15,055 nucleotides of DNA from Syntrophaceae bacterium PtaB.Bin038 (GCA_002067855.1 MVQS01000205.1:1-15055); one strand, 5' to 3'. Positions 1-6,604 are shown, numbered from the stretch's first letter. Notes: generated by a model from the sequence alone, not told the origin. Numbers and translations are program-made.

Positions 1-584
1 TCCGCGTCCCCCCAGATCTCGGAGCTGAACCCCGTGCTCCCCGCGTCGAAGATCCCCACCACGGTCCAGTCCCGCATGCCGAAGCGCAGCGTCTCGCCGA
101 TCCCGGTCCCTGCGAACCGCTTCGCCACGCTCCTGCCGGCCAGGATCTCGGCCGATCCGGGCCGGGGCAGCCGCCCCTCGGCGAGCCGGACCTGGGGCCG
201 CATCGCGAGGGACTGGTCGTTGATGCCGCGGATGATGACGTTGGAGGGCTTGTCGGTACCCCGCTTGGCGAGGCTGATGAGCACCACGACCTCCTTGGCG
301 AGGACCCGCCTGCCCCCCTCTCCCACGGCCACCTCGGGCTGGGTCTCGATGACGGAGGCCTGAAGCCGCTCGATGCCGCTCTGGACCTCCGACTGGGACC
401 CCTTGCGGATGAGGACCACGTTGTCCCAGGAGCCCGTGTCGACGAGGGTCTTCTGCAGGCCCTCGGCCAGCATCAGGATCGCGGCGAAGACGAAGACCAC
501 GAGCGCCATGCCCGCGGCGGTGAGGATCGTCGTCAATCGCCTCGTCCAGAGATTCCGGAAGCTGTACGAAACGGGTACCCTCAT
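1..584 (-). CDS. ABC transporter permease, FtsX/MacB type (N-terminal part, cut by window edge)
   Basis: The frame is open from an ATG at 584 to the window start (194 codons visible). The N-terminus reads MRVPVSYSFRNLWTRRLTT, then a single hydrophobic helix (about residues 19-42, ILTAAGMALVVFVFAAILML). A long extracytoplasmic region follows, with the MacB-periplasmic-core pattern of internal statements such as NVIIRGIN and EILAGRSVAKRF. This is the usual layout of FtsX-type permeases: one helix, a large periplasmic domain, then three C-terminal helices, which here lie outside the window. It is the fourth gene of the minus-strand efflux operon, 75 bases after the preceding permease. That gap holds an 8-base-period array and no strong Shine-Dalgarno sequence near the ATG. 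It probably partners the upstream permease and LolD-like ATPase as a heteromeric exporter; the substrate is unknown. Confidence 0.85.
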   Translation of the reverse strand, partial: MRVPVSYSFRNLWTRRLTTILTAAGMALVVFVFAAILMLAEGLQKTLVDTGSWDNVVLIRKGSQSEVQSGIERLQASVIETQPEVAVGEGGRRVLAKEVVVLISLAKRGTDKPSNVIIRGINDQSLAMRPQVRLAEGRLPRPGSAEILAGRSVAKRFAGTGIGETLRFGMRDWTVVGIFDAGSTGFSSEIWGDA

Positions 585-616
585 GTTTTCGGACCGGGTT
601 AAACCACTTCTTTGTC

Positions 617-664
617 TTTTCCGCTCTTCTGCTCTTCCTCGCTTCCGCTCCTCCAGTCCTTATC
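617..664. repeat. Degenerate 8-base-period pyrimidine array between the two permease genes
   Basis: Read on the plus strand, successive octamers are TTTTCCGC, TCTTCTGC, TCTTCCTC, GCTTCCGC, TCCTCCAG and TCCTTATC. They keep a CTTC-like core in register every eight bases. The last unit runs over the stop codon (660-662) of the upstream permease gene. It resembles the arrays at 2633-2664 and 13826-13857. I see no purine mirror arm here. Function unknown. Confidence 0.55.
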
Positions 665-1817
665 CGATCCGCCTCAGTCCGTCGGCGATGCGGATCCGCA
701 CGGCCCGCCACGTGGGGAACAGGGCCGCCACGACCCCCACGAGGATCCCTGCGGCGACCCCCATGAGGACGGTCTCCTTCTCCACGAAGAAGATGGGGAA
801 GTAGGTCCCGAGGTAGTCATGGAACGCCGCCGCCACGGGGAAGGTGAGCCCGATGCCGATCGCCGTCCCGAGGAGGCTGATGAAGAGGGATTCGCCGAAG
901 ATGAGCCCCGCGATGAACCGGCCCCCGAACCCCAGGGTCTTGAAGACGGCGTACTCGCCGATGCGCTCGCGGGCCGTCATGGCCATCGTGTTGGCGACGA
1001 CGGCCATGATGATGACGATGATCACGATGGAGACCAGCTGGATGGCGATGAGGATCGCCTCCGTCATGGAGACGAAGCTCATCTGGAAGGCCTTCTCCGT
1101 CTCCGTGAGGGTCTCGGCGAGCGAGTTCTTGAACGCGGCGTCGATGGCCGCGCTCACCTCGCCCGCCAGGTTCGGGTTTGCGATCCCGATGATGTAGTAC
1201 CCCACCTGGCCGGCGCGCCGCGGGGCCGTCTTCCTCACCGTCTCGTCGAGGTACTCCCAGTGGAAGAAGAACTGCGTCTCGTCGACGCTGCGGTCCTTGC
1301 CGCGGTAGATGCCCCGGATGGTGAACTCCCAGTTGCCGGGGAAGATGGTCCCCTTCAGGGTCACCGTGTCGCCCACCTTCCAGCCGAACCTGTCTGCGAT
1401 CTTCTTGCCGGCCACGGCGCCCTTGCGGTCGCTCAGGAAACTCGAGCGCTGCATGTCGGGGAGGAGGTACTCCGGGTACAGGGCCAGGAAGCTTCGGGGC
1501 TCGACGGCGAAGTTGGGGAAGAAGTTCTTCTCCTCGATGTAGACGCCGCCGAACCAGTTCCCCCAGGACACGAGGGTCACCCCCTCGACCTGGCGGATCC
1601 GGTCCTTGTAGGCCAGGGGCAGGGGGAAGACGAGCGAGATGGCGTTGCGGATGACGAGCCGGTTCGCCGAGGAGGCCTCCACGCCGGCATACCAGGCGTT
1701 CACCAGGGTCCGCAGCATCCCGAAGGCCAGGATGGCGATGGTGATGCCCAGGATGGTGAGCCCCGTTCTCAGCTTGTGGCGGAAGGCGTTGCGGAAAAAG
1801 AGCTTAAGGATGCGCAT
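660..1817 (-). CDS. ABC transporter permease, FtsX/MacB type
   Basis: This 385-residue inner-membrane protein has the four-helix FtsX layout: helix 1 at about 17-38, a periplasmic domain at about 40-250 (MacB periplasmic core-like), then helices at about 254-275, 302-330 and 350-368. The cytoplasmic stretch TARERIGEYAVFKTLGFGGR (about 281-300) is the characteristic loop of the FtsX/LolE/MacB superfamily that contacts the ATPase. The start ATG at 1817 lies inside the end of the ATPase gene (14-base overlap), so translation is probably coupled. It works with the adjacent ATPase and the MacA-like adaptor to move a substrate from membrane or periplasm outward. It is closer to DevC/MacB-type exporters than to cell-division FtsX, judging by the adaptor gene in the same operon. 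Confidence 0.92.
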   Translation of the reverse strand: MRILKLFFRNAFRHKLRTGLTILGITIAILAFGMLRTLVNAWYAGVEASSANRLVIRNAISLVFPLPLAYKDRIRQVEGVTLVSWGNWFGGVYIEEKNFFPNFAVEPRSFLALYPEYLLPDMQRSSFLSDRKGAVAGKKIADRFGWKVGDTVTLKGTIFPGNWEFTIRGIYRGKDRSVDETQFFFHWEYLDETVRKTAPRRAGQVGYYIIGIANPNLAGEVSAAIDAAFKNSLAETLTETEKAFQMSFVSMTEAILIAIQLVSIVIIVIIMAVVANTMAMTARERIGEYAVFKTLGFGGRFIAGLIFGESLFISLLGTAIGIGLTFPVAAAFHDYLGTYFPIFFVEKETVLMGVAAGILVGVVAALFPTWRAVRIRIADGLRRIG

Positions 1818-2544
1818 GGTTCAGGTAGCCCTTGTCCAGGTGACGGATCACCTGGGCCGCCTCCGCGGCCTTGGGGTCGTGGGTCACCATGATGATCGTC
1901 TTGCCCGACTCGCGGTTGAGCCGGCACATCAGCGACATGATCTCCCGGGCCGAGGCGCGGTCGAGGTCCCCCGTGGGCTCGTCGGCCACCAGGATCGTGG
2001 GGTCCGTGACGACGGCCCGGGCGATGGCCACGCGCTGCTGCTCGCCGCCGGAGAGCTGGGCGGGGTAGTGGTCCATCCGGTTTGCGAGGTTGACGACGCG
2101 CAGGGCCGTCTCCACGTGCTCGCGCCTCTCCGCCCGGGAAAGGCCTGTGAGCTGCAGGGGCAGCTCCACGTTCTCGAAGGCCGTGAGCACGGGGATGAGG
2201 TTGTAGAACTGGAAGATGAACCCCACGTGGGTGGCCCGCCAGTGGGCGAGCTCCGTCTCGTCGAGGGCTGTGATGTCGACGCCGCCGATGACGATCGATC
2301 CGCTGTCGACCTTGTCGATCCCGGCGATGAGGTTCAGCAGGGTGCTCTTGCCCGACCCCGAGGGACCCATCAGCGCGAGGAACTCCCCCTCGCGGATGTC
2401 CAAGCGGATGTCCCGGAGCACGGGGATGATGTGGCTGCCCCGCAGGTAGGACTTGTTGACGTTTCGCACCTCGACGATGACCGGCCGGCTCTCCAGCACC
2501 GGGGCAGGCCCGTGCTCGTCGCAGGGGGAGATGGAATCGGACAT
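1804..2544 (-). CDS. ABC transporter ATP-binding protein, LolD/MacB family
   Basis: A 246-residue ATPase that powers the neighbouring FtsX-type permeases. All motifs are intact: Walker A GPSGSGKST at 60-68, Q-loop glutamine 112 in FIFQFYNLIP, signature LSGGEQQRVAIARA from 164, Walker B ILVADE at 184-189 with D-loop GDLD, and H-loop histidine 222 in IIMVTHD. The GFIFQFYNLIPVLTAFENVELPL segment is typical of the LolD/MacB branch. I place the start at ATG 2544, where GAGGAGG lies just upstream. The frame stays open upstream to 2658, but that extension would translate the octamer repeat array and adds no family sequence. It overlaps the downstream permease by 14 bases. Confidence 0.94.
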   Translation of the reverse strand: MSDSISPCDEHGPAPVLESRPVIVEVRNVNKSYLRGSHIIPVLRDIRLDIREGEFLALMGPSGSGKSTLLNLIAGIDKVDSGSIVIGGVDITALDETELAHWRATHVGFIFQFYNLIPVLTAFENVELPLQLTGLSRAERREHVETALRVVNLANRMDHYPAQLSGGEQQRVAIARAVVTDPTILVADEPTGDLDRASAREIMSLMCRLNRESGKTIIMVTHDPKAAEAAQVIRHLDKGYLNHAHP

Positions 2545-2566
2545 GGCCCTCCTCAAATGCAGACGT

Positions 2567-2664
2567 TGAGAGGGTGAGAGGGTAAGAGGGTCGGACAAGA
2601 AGACTGCCGATCGTTTGCGTTGCGCTCCTCCGACCTTCTCACCCTCACACCTTCTCACCTTCTG
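2567..2664. repeat. Paired 8-base-period arrays forming an imperfect inverted repeat
   Basis: The left arm is TGAGAGGG, TGAGAGGG, TAAGAGGG (2567-2590). The right arm is ACCTTCTC, ACCCTCAC, ACCTTCTC, ACCTTCTG (2633-2664). The reverse complement of the right arm matches the left arm at 24 of 28 positions, with about 40 bases between. It fills the gap between the adaptor stop (2668) and the ATPase start (2544), so it sits inside the operon transcript. It could shape mRNA processing or pause transcription. It shares the string CGGACAAG after the left arm with the array at 13794-13857. Confidence 0.7.
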
Positions 2665-2667
2665 TCT

Positions 2668-3885
2668 TCATCTCTCCGCCTGCTTGACCCGGCTGCCGGT
2701 CCTGAGGCCGCTGGGAGGGTTCAGGACGACGCGGTCGCCCGCCTTGACGCCGCCCGTCACGACGAGCAGGTCGCCCAGCGTCTCGCCCGTTGCGACCTCC
2801 CGTTCCTGCGCCACGCCGTCCTGGATGACGAAGGCGACCGATCTGCCGTTGCGGCTCACGACGGCGGCGGGGTGGATCGTCGTACGCGGCGTCTCCTCTC
2901 CGGCCGCGACGGGCTTCGAAAGGAAGGCCACCTTGGCGCTCATCTCGGGAAGGATCCGGGGGTCCATGTCGACGAAGCGGACCTTCACCATGACGGTGGC
3001 CTTCGTCCGGTCCGCCGTGGGGATGACCATGTGGACGGCGCCTCGGAACCGCCTGTCGGGCAGGGCGTCGAGCTGGATCTCGCAGGGCTGCCCCGCCTTG
3101 ACCTGCTCGAGGTTGGACTCCGACACGTCGGCCTCGACCTGCAGCGAATTCATGTCGGCGATGGTGACGACGGCGGCCTTCGCGTTGGCCGCGGCGCCCA
3201 GGGGCGTCACGATGTCCCCGATGTCGGCGTTCTTCGTGAGGACGACGGCGTCGAAGGGCGCCCGGACGAGGGTGTACTCCACGTTCACCCTCGCCGCCTC
3301 GAAGGCCGCCTCGGCGGCCCTCACGGCCGACTCGGCCCCCGAGACGCCGGCTGCGGCCTTGCGGAACCGCGCCTCGGCCGCGTCGAAGGAGGCCTTCGTC
3401 GTGTACTCCCGGGTCAGGAGCTCCTTTTCCCTCTCGTAGGTGACCTTCGCGTCCTCCAGTTCCGCCCGGGCCTGGTCGAGGCTGTAGCGGGCCACGCTGA
3501 GGTTGGCCCGCGCCTGGTCCCTCGCGGCCGCGGCGTCGGCCCCCTCGAGCCGCGCGATGATGTCGCCCTTCTTCACGCGGCTGCCCTCCTCGACGGTCAG
3601 TTCGAGGAGCTGGGCCGTGATCTTCGACGCGACGGCGGCCTTGCGCTGGGCCACCACGTAGCCGCTGGCATTGAGAAGCGTGAAGGACTGGGAGGGGTAG
3701 GTCCGGCTCACCGTGGCGATGTCCACCGTCTGGGCGGGGCTGAAGACCCCCATCCAGGCGAGGACGGCCGCGAGCACGGCGATCGCCGCGGCGCCGGCGA
3801 GGAACATCGGCCTTCTGCGCCTTGGCGGCTGCGCGGTCTTCGCGGTCTTGTCGATCTTGAGACGGGAGAGGTCGTCGGCTGCCAT
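2668..3885 (-). CDS. Periplasmic adaptor subunit of ABC efflux system (MacA/HlyD family)
   Basis: A 405-residue membrane-fusion protein. A basic cytoplasmic N-terminus (QPPRRRRP, about 19-26) leads into one membrane anchor at about 27-48. The half-lipoyl motif follows (SKITAQLLELTVEEGSRVKKGD, about 87-108), then an alanine- and glutamate-rich alpha-helical hairpin at about 115-202, the second lipoyl half (VRAPFDAVVLTKNADIGDIV, about 207-226), a beta-barrel and a membrane-proximal domain to the end. It would bridge the inner-membrane ABC permease to an outer-membrane channel. No TolC-like gene is visible. I chose ATG 3885. The frame remains open to a GTG at 3972, but those 29 codons would be translated from the leader that contains a hairpin and T-run. 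First gene of the minus-strand operon. Confidence 0.93.
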   Translation of the reverse strand: MAADDLSRLKIDKTAKTAQPPRRRRPMFLAGAAAIAVLAAVLAWMGVFSPAQTVDIATVSRTYPSQSFTLLNASGYVVAQRKAAVASKITAQLLELTVEEGSRVKKGDIIARLEGADAAAARDQARANLSVARYSLDQARAELEDAKVTYEREKELLTREYTTKASFDAAEARFRKAAAGVSGAESAVRAAEAAFEAARVNVEYTLVRAPFDAVVLTKNADIGDIVTPLGAAANAKAAVVTIADMNSLQVEADVSESNLEQVKAGQPCEIQLDALPDRRFRGAVHMVIPTADRTKATVMVKVRFVDMDPRILPEMSAKVAFLSKPVAAGEETPRTTIHPAAVVSRNGRSVAFVIQDGVAQEREVATGETLGDLLVVTGGVKAGDRVVLNPPSGLRTGSRVKQAER

Positions 3886-3915
3886 CGGCTTGCTCTTTTC
3901 CCCCTGCAGGGATGC

Positions 3916-3936
3916 AAAAAAACCGGTGGAGACCGG
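3916..3936 (-). terminator. Hairpin plus T-run in the efflux operon leader (attenuator candidate)
   Basis: On the minus strand, CCGGT-CTCC-ACCGG is followed directly by TTTTTTT. The stem is only 5 bp but all strong pairs except one. It lies about 45 bases after the predicted start of transcription and about 30 bases before the adaptor ATG. No minus-strand gene lies immediately upstream to be terminated. A third CCGG-containing segment (CCGGTG/CACCGG, using 3944-3949 with 3923-3928) offers a competing fold. Confidence 0.45.
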
Positions 3937-3986
3937 CTTCTCACACCGGATCGGACCGTCGTGACGATCCACGGACGATCGGTCCT

Positions 3987-4014
3987 AAAATACATTCTCG
4001 GCCCGATTTGTCAA
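3987..4014 (-). promoter_or_regulatory. Sigma-70-like promoter of the efflux operon
   Basis: Read on the minus strand: TTGACA (4009-4014, perfect -35), a 16-base spacer, then TATTTT (3987-3992) as -10. It faces the adaptor gene and gives a leader of about 95 bases. It lies back to back with the plus-strand promoter at 4058-4086. Confidence 0.65.
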
Positions 4015-4057
4015 CAGGATTGAACGGATTCGCCGCCCCTCGGCAGGCAGTTTTTCG

Positions 4058-4086
4058 TTGATGTTCGGGGCCATCGATACTATGAT
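4058..4086 (+). promoter_or_regulatory. Sigma-70-like promoter of the ABM/MBL gene pair
   Basis: TTGATG (4058-4063), exactly 17 bases, then TATGAT (4081-4086). Transcription would start near 4093, about 34 bases before the ATG at 4127, whose ribosome site is GAGAGGAGG. The two divergent -35 boxes are about 44 bases apart, so one regulator could serve both directions. Confidence 0.65.
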
Positions 4087-4126
4087 GAAACCGGAGCGTA
4101 GGAAATCCAAGAGAGGAGGCGTGGAC

Positions 4127-4459
4127 ATGCTCGTAAAAGTGCTCATCAAACGCAGGGTCACGCAGGACAAGGAAGCGGCTCTTCTGGATCTCATCACGCA
4201 ACTCCGGACGCTCGCATCCCGTCAGCCCGGATACATCTCCGGGGAAACGCTGCGCAGCGCCGACAACCCCGAGGAGTATCTCGTCATCAGCACCTGGCAG
4301 GCAATGGACGACTGGAAGAAGTGGTTCTCCAGCAAGGAGCGCGCGGCCCTTCAGGAAAAGATCGACAACATCCTGGGCAAGAAGACAGAATACGAGGTCT
4401 TCCAGTACCCGGGCAAGTCGGTTTCCCTTCGCAGCTTCAAGGGCTACGAAGGGGGGTGA
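4127..4459 (+). CDS. Small antibiotic-biosynthesis-monooxygenase (ABM) domain protein
   Basis: A 110-residue protein with the ferredoxin-like ABM fold pattern. It has an N-terminal strand (MLVKVLIKRRV), a helix (KEAALLDLITQLRTLASRQPG), YISGETLRS, the strand EEYLVISTWQAMDDWKKWFSS and a C-terminal helix with the strand TEYEVFQYP. The STW...W..W arrangement with acidic residues is typical of this family, which includes cofactor-free oxygenases and haem-binding or stress proteins. No specific reaction can be assigned. The ATG at 4127 has GAGAGGAGG seven bases upstream; an in-frame ATG at 4058 lies inside the promoter and is rejected. It is followed after 10 bases by the MBL-fold gene, so they likely form an operon, and it is divergent from the efflux operon. 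Confidence 0.85.
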   Translation: MLVKVLIKRRVTQDKEAALLDLITQLRTLASRQPGYISGETLRSADNPEEYLVISTWQAMDDWKKWFSSKERAALQEKIDNILGKKTEYEVFQYPGKSVSLRSFKGYEGG

Positions 4460-4469
4460 TTCCCGTTCC

Positions 4470-5366
4470 ATGGGGAGTCCTTCCGCGAAGACCGCCGCAA
4501 CCTATCCCGCCCGCCTGGCCGACGGGCTCTGGGTCCTGGGCAACCCCTACTTCAACCTCTACCTCGTCCGGGGGGAGGCGGAAGCGGCCCTGGTCGACGC
4601 GGGGATTTCCGCCGTGGCCGACGACGTGATCGGCCAGCTGGAAGCGCTCGGGGTGTCGCCGGACCATCTCGTCGTCACGCACCCGCACCCGGACCACATC
4701 AACGGCCTCGACGCCCTGCGGGAACGTTTCCCCGCGGCCCGCGTCGTCATCGGGCCCGGAGCGGCGGAGTTCCTGGCTCACCCGAAGACCGCGGCCTCGC
4801 TCGTGGCCGAGGACCGCTTCATGTCGGAGTTCCTGGCCTCGCAGGGATTCAGGCCCGGCAGGCCCCCGATCGGGCGACCGCCGTCCGTGAAGGGCGCCGC
4901 GGTGGTCACCGACAACGAGACGCTGGACCTGGGCGGCCTGACGATCCGTTTCCTCCACGTCGGGGGGCACGCCATCGGCAACCTCGTCGTCCACGTGCCG
5001 GCGTCGGCAGCCCTGATCGTATCCGACAGCCTGGGGTTCCGCATCCCGAGCGTCGGGTTCTTCCCCATCTTCTTCACGGGCTACGCGGACTACATGGCCG
5101 CGATCGACCGGCTCGAGAGCCTCCAGGCGCAGATCCTCTGCATCGCGCACCAGGGCCCGCTTCTGGGAGAAGAGGCCCGAAAGGCGATCCGCGACGCCCG
5201 GGAGGCCGCGCGGGCCCTCCGCGAGGAGATCCGGGGGGACCCCCGGGACGAGGATGCGGTGATCCGGGACCTTTACCGGCGCTTCTACCGCGACGAGCTC
5301 GCCCTCTACACGCCCGACAACATCGTCGGTTGCTGCCGCCTGGTGATTCGCAGAAGCAGGGCGTAG
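4470..5366 (+). CDS. Metallo-beta-lactamase-fold hydrolase
   Basis: A 298-residue protein with the MBL metal site. HPHPDH is at 71-76 (the HxHxDH motif), His167 lies in HVGGHAIGN, Asp186 in IVSDSLG and His227 in IAHQGP; together these give the full two-zinc ligand set. The family includes glyoxalase II and many thioesterase- or lactonase-like hydrolases; the substrate cannot be read from sequence. The C-terminal 65 residues form a charged helical extension (EEARKAIRDAREAARALREE) rather than a recognised extra domain. The gene starts 10 bases after the ABM gene. Its ribosome site is a run of G bases overlapping the ABM stop region, suggesting coupling. The pairing hints at oxidation or detoxification followed by hydrolysis, but this is inference only. 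Confidence 0.9.
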   Translation: MGSPSAKTAATYPARLADGLWVLGNPYFNLYLVRGEAEAALVDAGISAVADDVIGQLEALGVSPDHLVVTHPHPDHINGLDALRERFPAARVVIGPGAAEFLAHPKTAASLVAEDRFMSEFLASQGFRPGRPPIGRPPSVKGAAVVTDNETLDLGGLTIRFLHVGGHAIGNLVVHVPASAALIVSDSLGFRIPSVGFFPIFFTGYADYMAAIDRLESLQAQILCIAHQGPLLGEEARKAIRDAREAARALREEIRGDPRDEDAVIRDLYRRFYRDELALYTPDNIVGCCRLVIRRSRA

Positions 5367-5408
5367 CGGAAAAACGCAGAAATCCGGGGAGAGGCCGCCG
5401 GACGCAGG

Positions 5409-5436
5409 TCCCCCTGGGTGGTGCGGCCCAGGGGGA
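5409..5436 (+). other. Strong perfect hairpin downstream of the MBL gene
   Basis: TCCCCCTGGG (5409-5418) and CCCAGGGGGA (5427-5436) pair perfectly over 10 bp around an 8-base loop, 42 bases after the MBL stop. No T-run follows on either strand (the plus side continues with purines). It could be a 3'-end stabiliser or a non-canonical terminator. The rest of the 283-base gap (5367-5649) is GC-rich with several CCGG-type short dyads; I recognise no riboswitch class and no convincing promoter for the CBS gene. Confidence 0.5.
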
Positions 5437-5649
5437 AAAGGAAGAAAGGAGAAGATTGAAACGCTGCCGGCCGGATCAGGGGTTGAAGCGGCACGGGTCC
5501 CTCCGGGTGGGATGAGCCCCGGGTTTCCGTGACGGCCCGGTACCGGATCCAACCGCTGTCCTTGTACCCTTTATCGGCACGAAGCCCTCTCCACTTTAGA
5601 ACGGACCCGGCGGTTGCGCCGCGGCGACGAGACGAGGAGGGAAGGCGCC

Positions 5650-6114
5650 ATGCTCAAAGCCCGAGACATCATGACGAAACACGTCGTCACCGTGCGGCCC
5701 GAAACGGAGATCACGCAGGCGGCAAAACTCCTGCTGGACAACCACTTCAACGGGTTGCCCGTGGTGGACGAGCAGGAGAGGCTCGTCGGCATCCTCTGCC
5801 AGGGCGACCTCATCGTGCAGCAGAAGAAATTCCCGATGCCCACCCTGTTCACCTTCTTCGACGGCATCATCCCGCTGACATCCTACCGGAGCCTCGAGAA
5901 GGAGATGGGGAAGATCGCGGCGACGACCGTGGCCCAGGCCATGACGCCGGACCCCATCACCATCGATCCCGACACGAACCTGGAAGACATCGCCACCCTG
6001 ATGGTCAACAACAACATCCACACGCTTCCGGTCGTGGAGGGCGGGCGCCTCGTCGGCGTGATCGGCAAGGAGGATGTCCTGAGGACCCTCATGCCCTCCG
6101 CCGGGCGGGACTGA
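5650..6114 (+). CDS. Twin CBS-domain protein
   Basis: A 154-residue protein made almost entirely of a Bateman module. CBS1 spans about 6-58 (ARDIMTKHVVTVRPETEI...LPVVDEQERLVGILCQGDL). A linker of about 38 residues is rich in Phe and Pro. CBS2 spans about 95-149 (AQAMTPDPITIDPDTNLEDIA...LPVVEGGRLVGVIGKEDV). Such stand-alone CBS proteins bind adenine nucleotides and regulate partners; the partner is not evident here. The ATG at 5650 has GAGGAGGGAAGG upstream; an in-frame ATG at 5614 lies upstream of this site and is less likely. A terminator follows at 6187-6208, so the gene appears to end its own transcript. Confidence 0.93.
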   Translation: MLKARDIMTKHVVTVRPETEITQAAKLLLDNHFNGLPVVDEQERLVGILCQGDLIVQQKKFPMPTLFTFFDGIIPLTSYRSLEKEMGKIAATTVAQAMTPDPITIDPDTNLEDIATLMVNNNIHTLPVVEGGRLVGVIGKEDVLRTLMPSAGRD

Positions 6115-6146
6115 AAAAAAACTCCAAAAAATTTTCAGTTTTCCTC

Positions 6147-6175
6147 TTGCAGTTTTGAATAACAGCCCTTATATT
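6147..6175 (+). promoter_or_regulatory. Sigma-70-like promoter candidate in AT-rich gap
   Basis: TTGCAG (6147-6152), exactly 17 bases, then TATATT (6170-6175), in a distinctly AT-rich stretch just after the CBS gene. The -10 is near-consensus and the -35 is weak. The start would be near 6182, immediately before the hairpin at 6187-6203, so the transcript would meet a terminator at once. It may therefore be attenuated or spurious. Confidence 0.35.
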
Positions 6176-6186
6176 GTACGCAAGTT

Positions 6187-6208
6187 GTTCCTCTATGAGG
6201 AACTTTTT
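6187..6208 (+). terminator. Rho-independent terminator after the CBS gene
   Basis: GTTCCTC-TAT-GAGGAAC is a 7-bp perfect stem followed at once by TTTTT on the plus strand, 73 bases after the CBS stop. The three-base loop is small. It fits termination of the CBS transcript, or attenuation of a transcript started at 6182. Confidence 0.6.
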
Positions 6209-6348
6209 CCCGAAATGTAAGACAAATTTTGGCACAAATGTAGGTGTCTTTCTGACAAGAAAATCAGACTCGCTCCGATTCTCCCAACGATCCCGACGGG
6301 GTATAAACCGATTGAAAACACGAAGGGAATCGAGGCGGGAAAGACACC

Positions 6349-6504
6349 ATGAACAACACCAAGGCATCGACGGTCAACTTCAGGCTCTGGTTCGACCGCC
6401 AGGTACGAAACGCGAGAAGGACGAAAGCGGCGCCGGGCTCGGCGGAAAACCGCTGCTACTACGAAAAGCTGCTCGGCAGGCCGAAAGCCGGAAACCACAG
6501 GTAG
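6349..6504 (+). CDS. Small basic hypothetical protein (51 aa)
   Basis: ATG 6349 to TAG 6502-6504. The product begins MNNTKASTVNFRLWFDRQVR and ends KLLGRPKAGNHR. It is rich in Arg and Lys, with NRCYYEKLL in the middle and no membrane segment. Support is a ribosome site GAGGCGGGAAAG before the ATG and strongly GC-biased third positions (AAC, ACC, GTC, TTC, CTC, CGC), unlike the AT-rich sequence upstream. I recognise no family. The minus strand also holds an open frame across this region (6193-6546), but the plus-strand codon bias favours this one. The tandem hairpin repeats follow directly, so it may share a transcript with them. Confidence 0.5.
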   Translation: MNNTKASTVNFRLWFDRQVRNARRTKAAPGSAENRCYYEKLLGRPKAGNHR

Positions 6505-6532
6505 AAAGAAAACGCCTCCGGGCGAACATAGA

Positions 6533-6604
6533 ACTCTCTCTGTCATCTACCTCTCTCCTATTCGTTCATGGAGGGGACCAACGACGCTCCCCTCCATGAA
6601 TGAA
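6533..6604 (+). repeat. 72-base direct repeat, copy 1
   Basis: From ACTCTCTCTGTC to CCATGAATGAA. It matches copy 2 (6672-6743) at 71 of 72 positions. The first half holds the pyrimidine stretch CTACCTCTCTCCTATT; the second half is the hairpin with loop CCAACGACGC (6578-6587). The sole difference is an A at 6568. Confidence 0.95.

Noticed and set aside
612..1892. Long plus-strand frame opposite the FtsX-type permease
   Set aside because: Repetitive Asp/Glu/Gly/Arg-rich translation with no motif; a shadow of the minus-strand permease.
5367..5649. Known riboswitch classes (cobalamin, TPP, FMN, cyclic di-GMP)
   Set aside because: None of the conserved core strings of those classes is present in the gap, despite its strong hairpin.
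6193..6546. Minus-strand 117-codon frame starting inside repeat copy 1, with AGGAGAGAGG before its ATG
   Set aside because: The ribosome-site likeness is the complement of the repeat's pyrimidine stretch and recurs in copy 2, where the frame ends after nine codons. The frame crosses a terminator and an AT-rich leader, and codon bias favours the plus-strand ORF.
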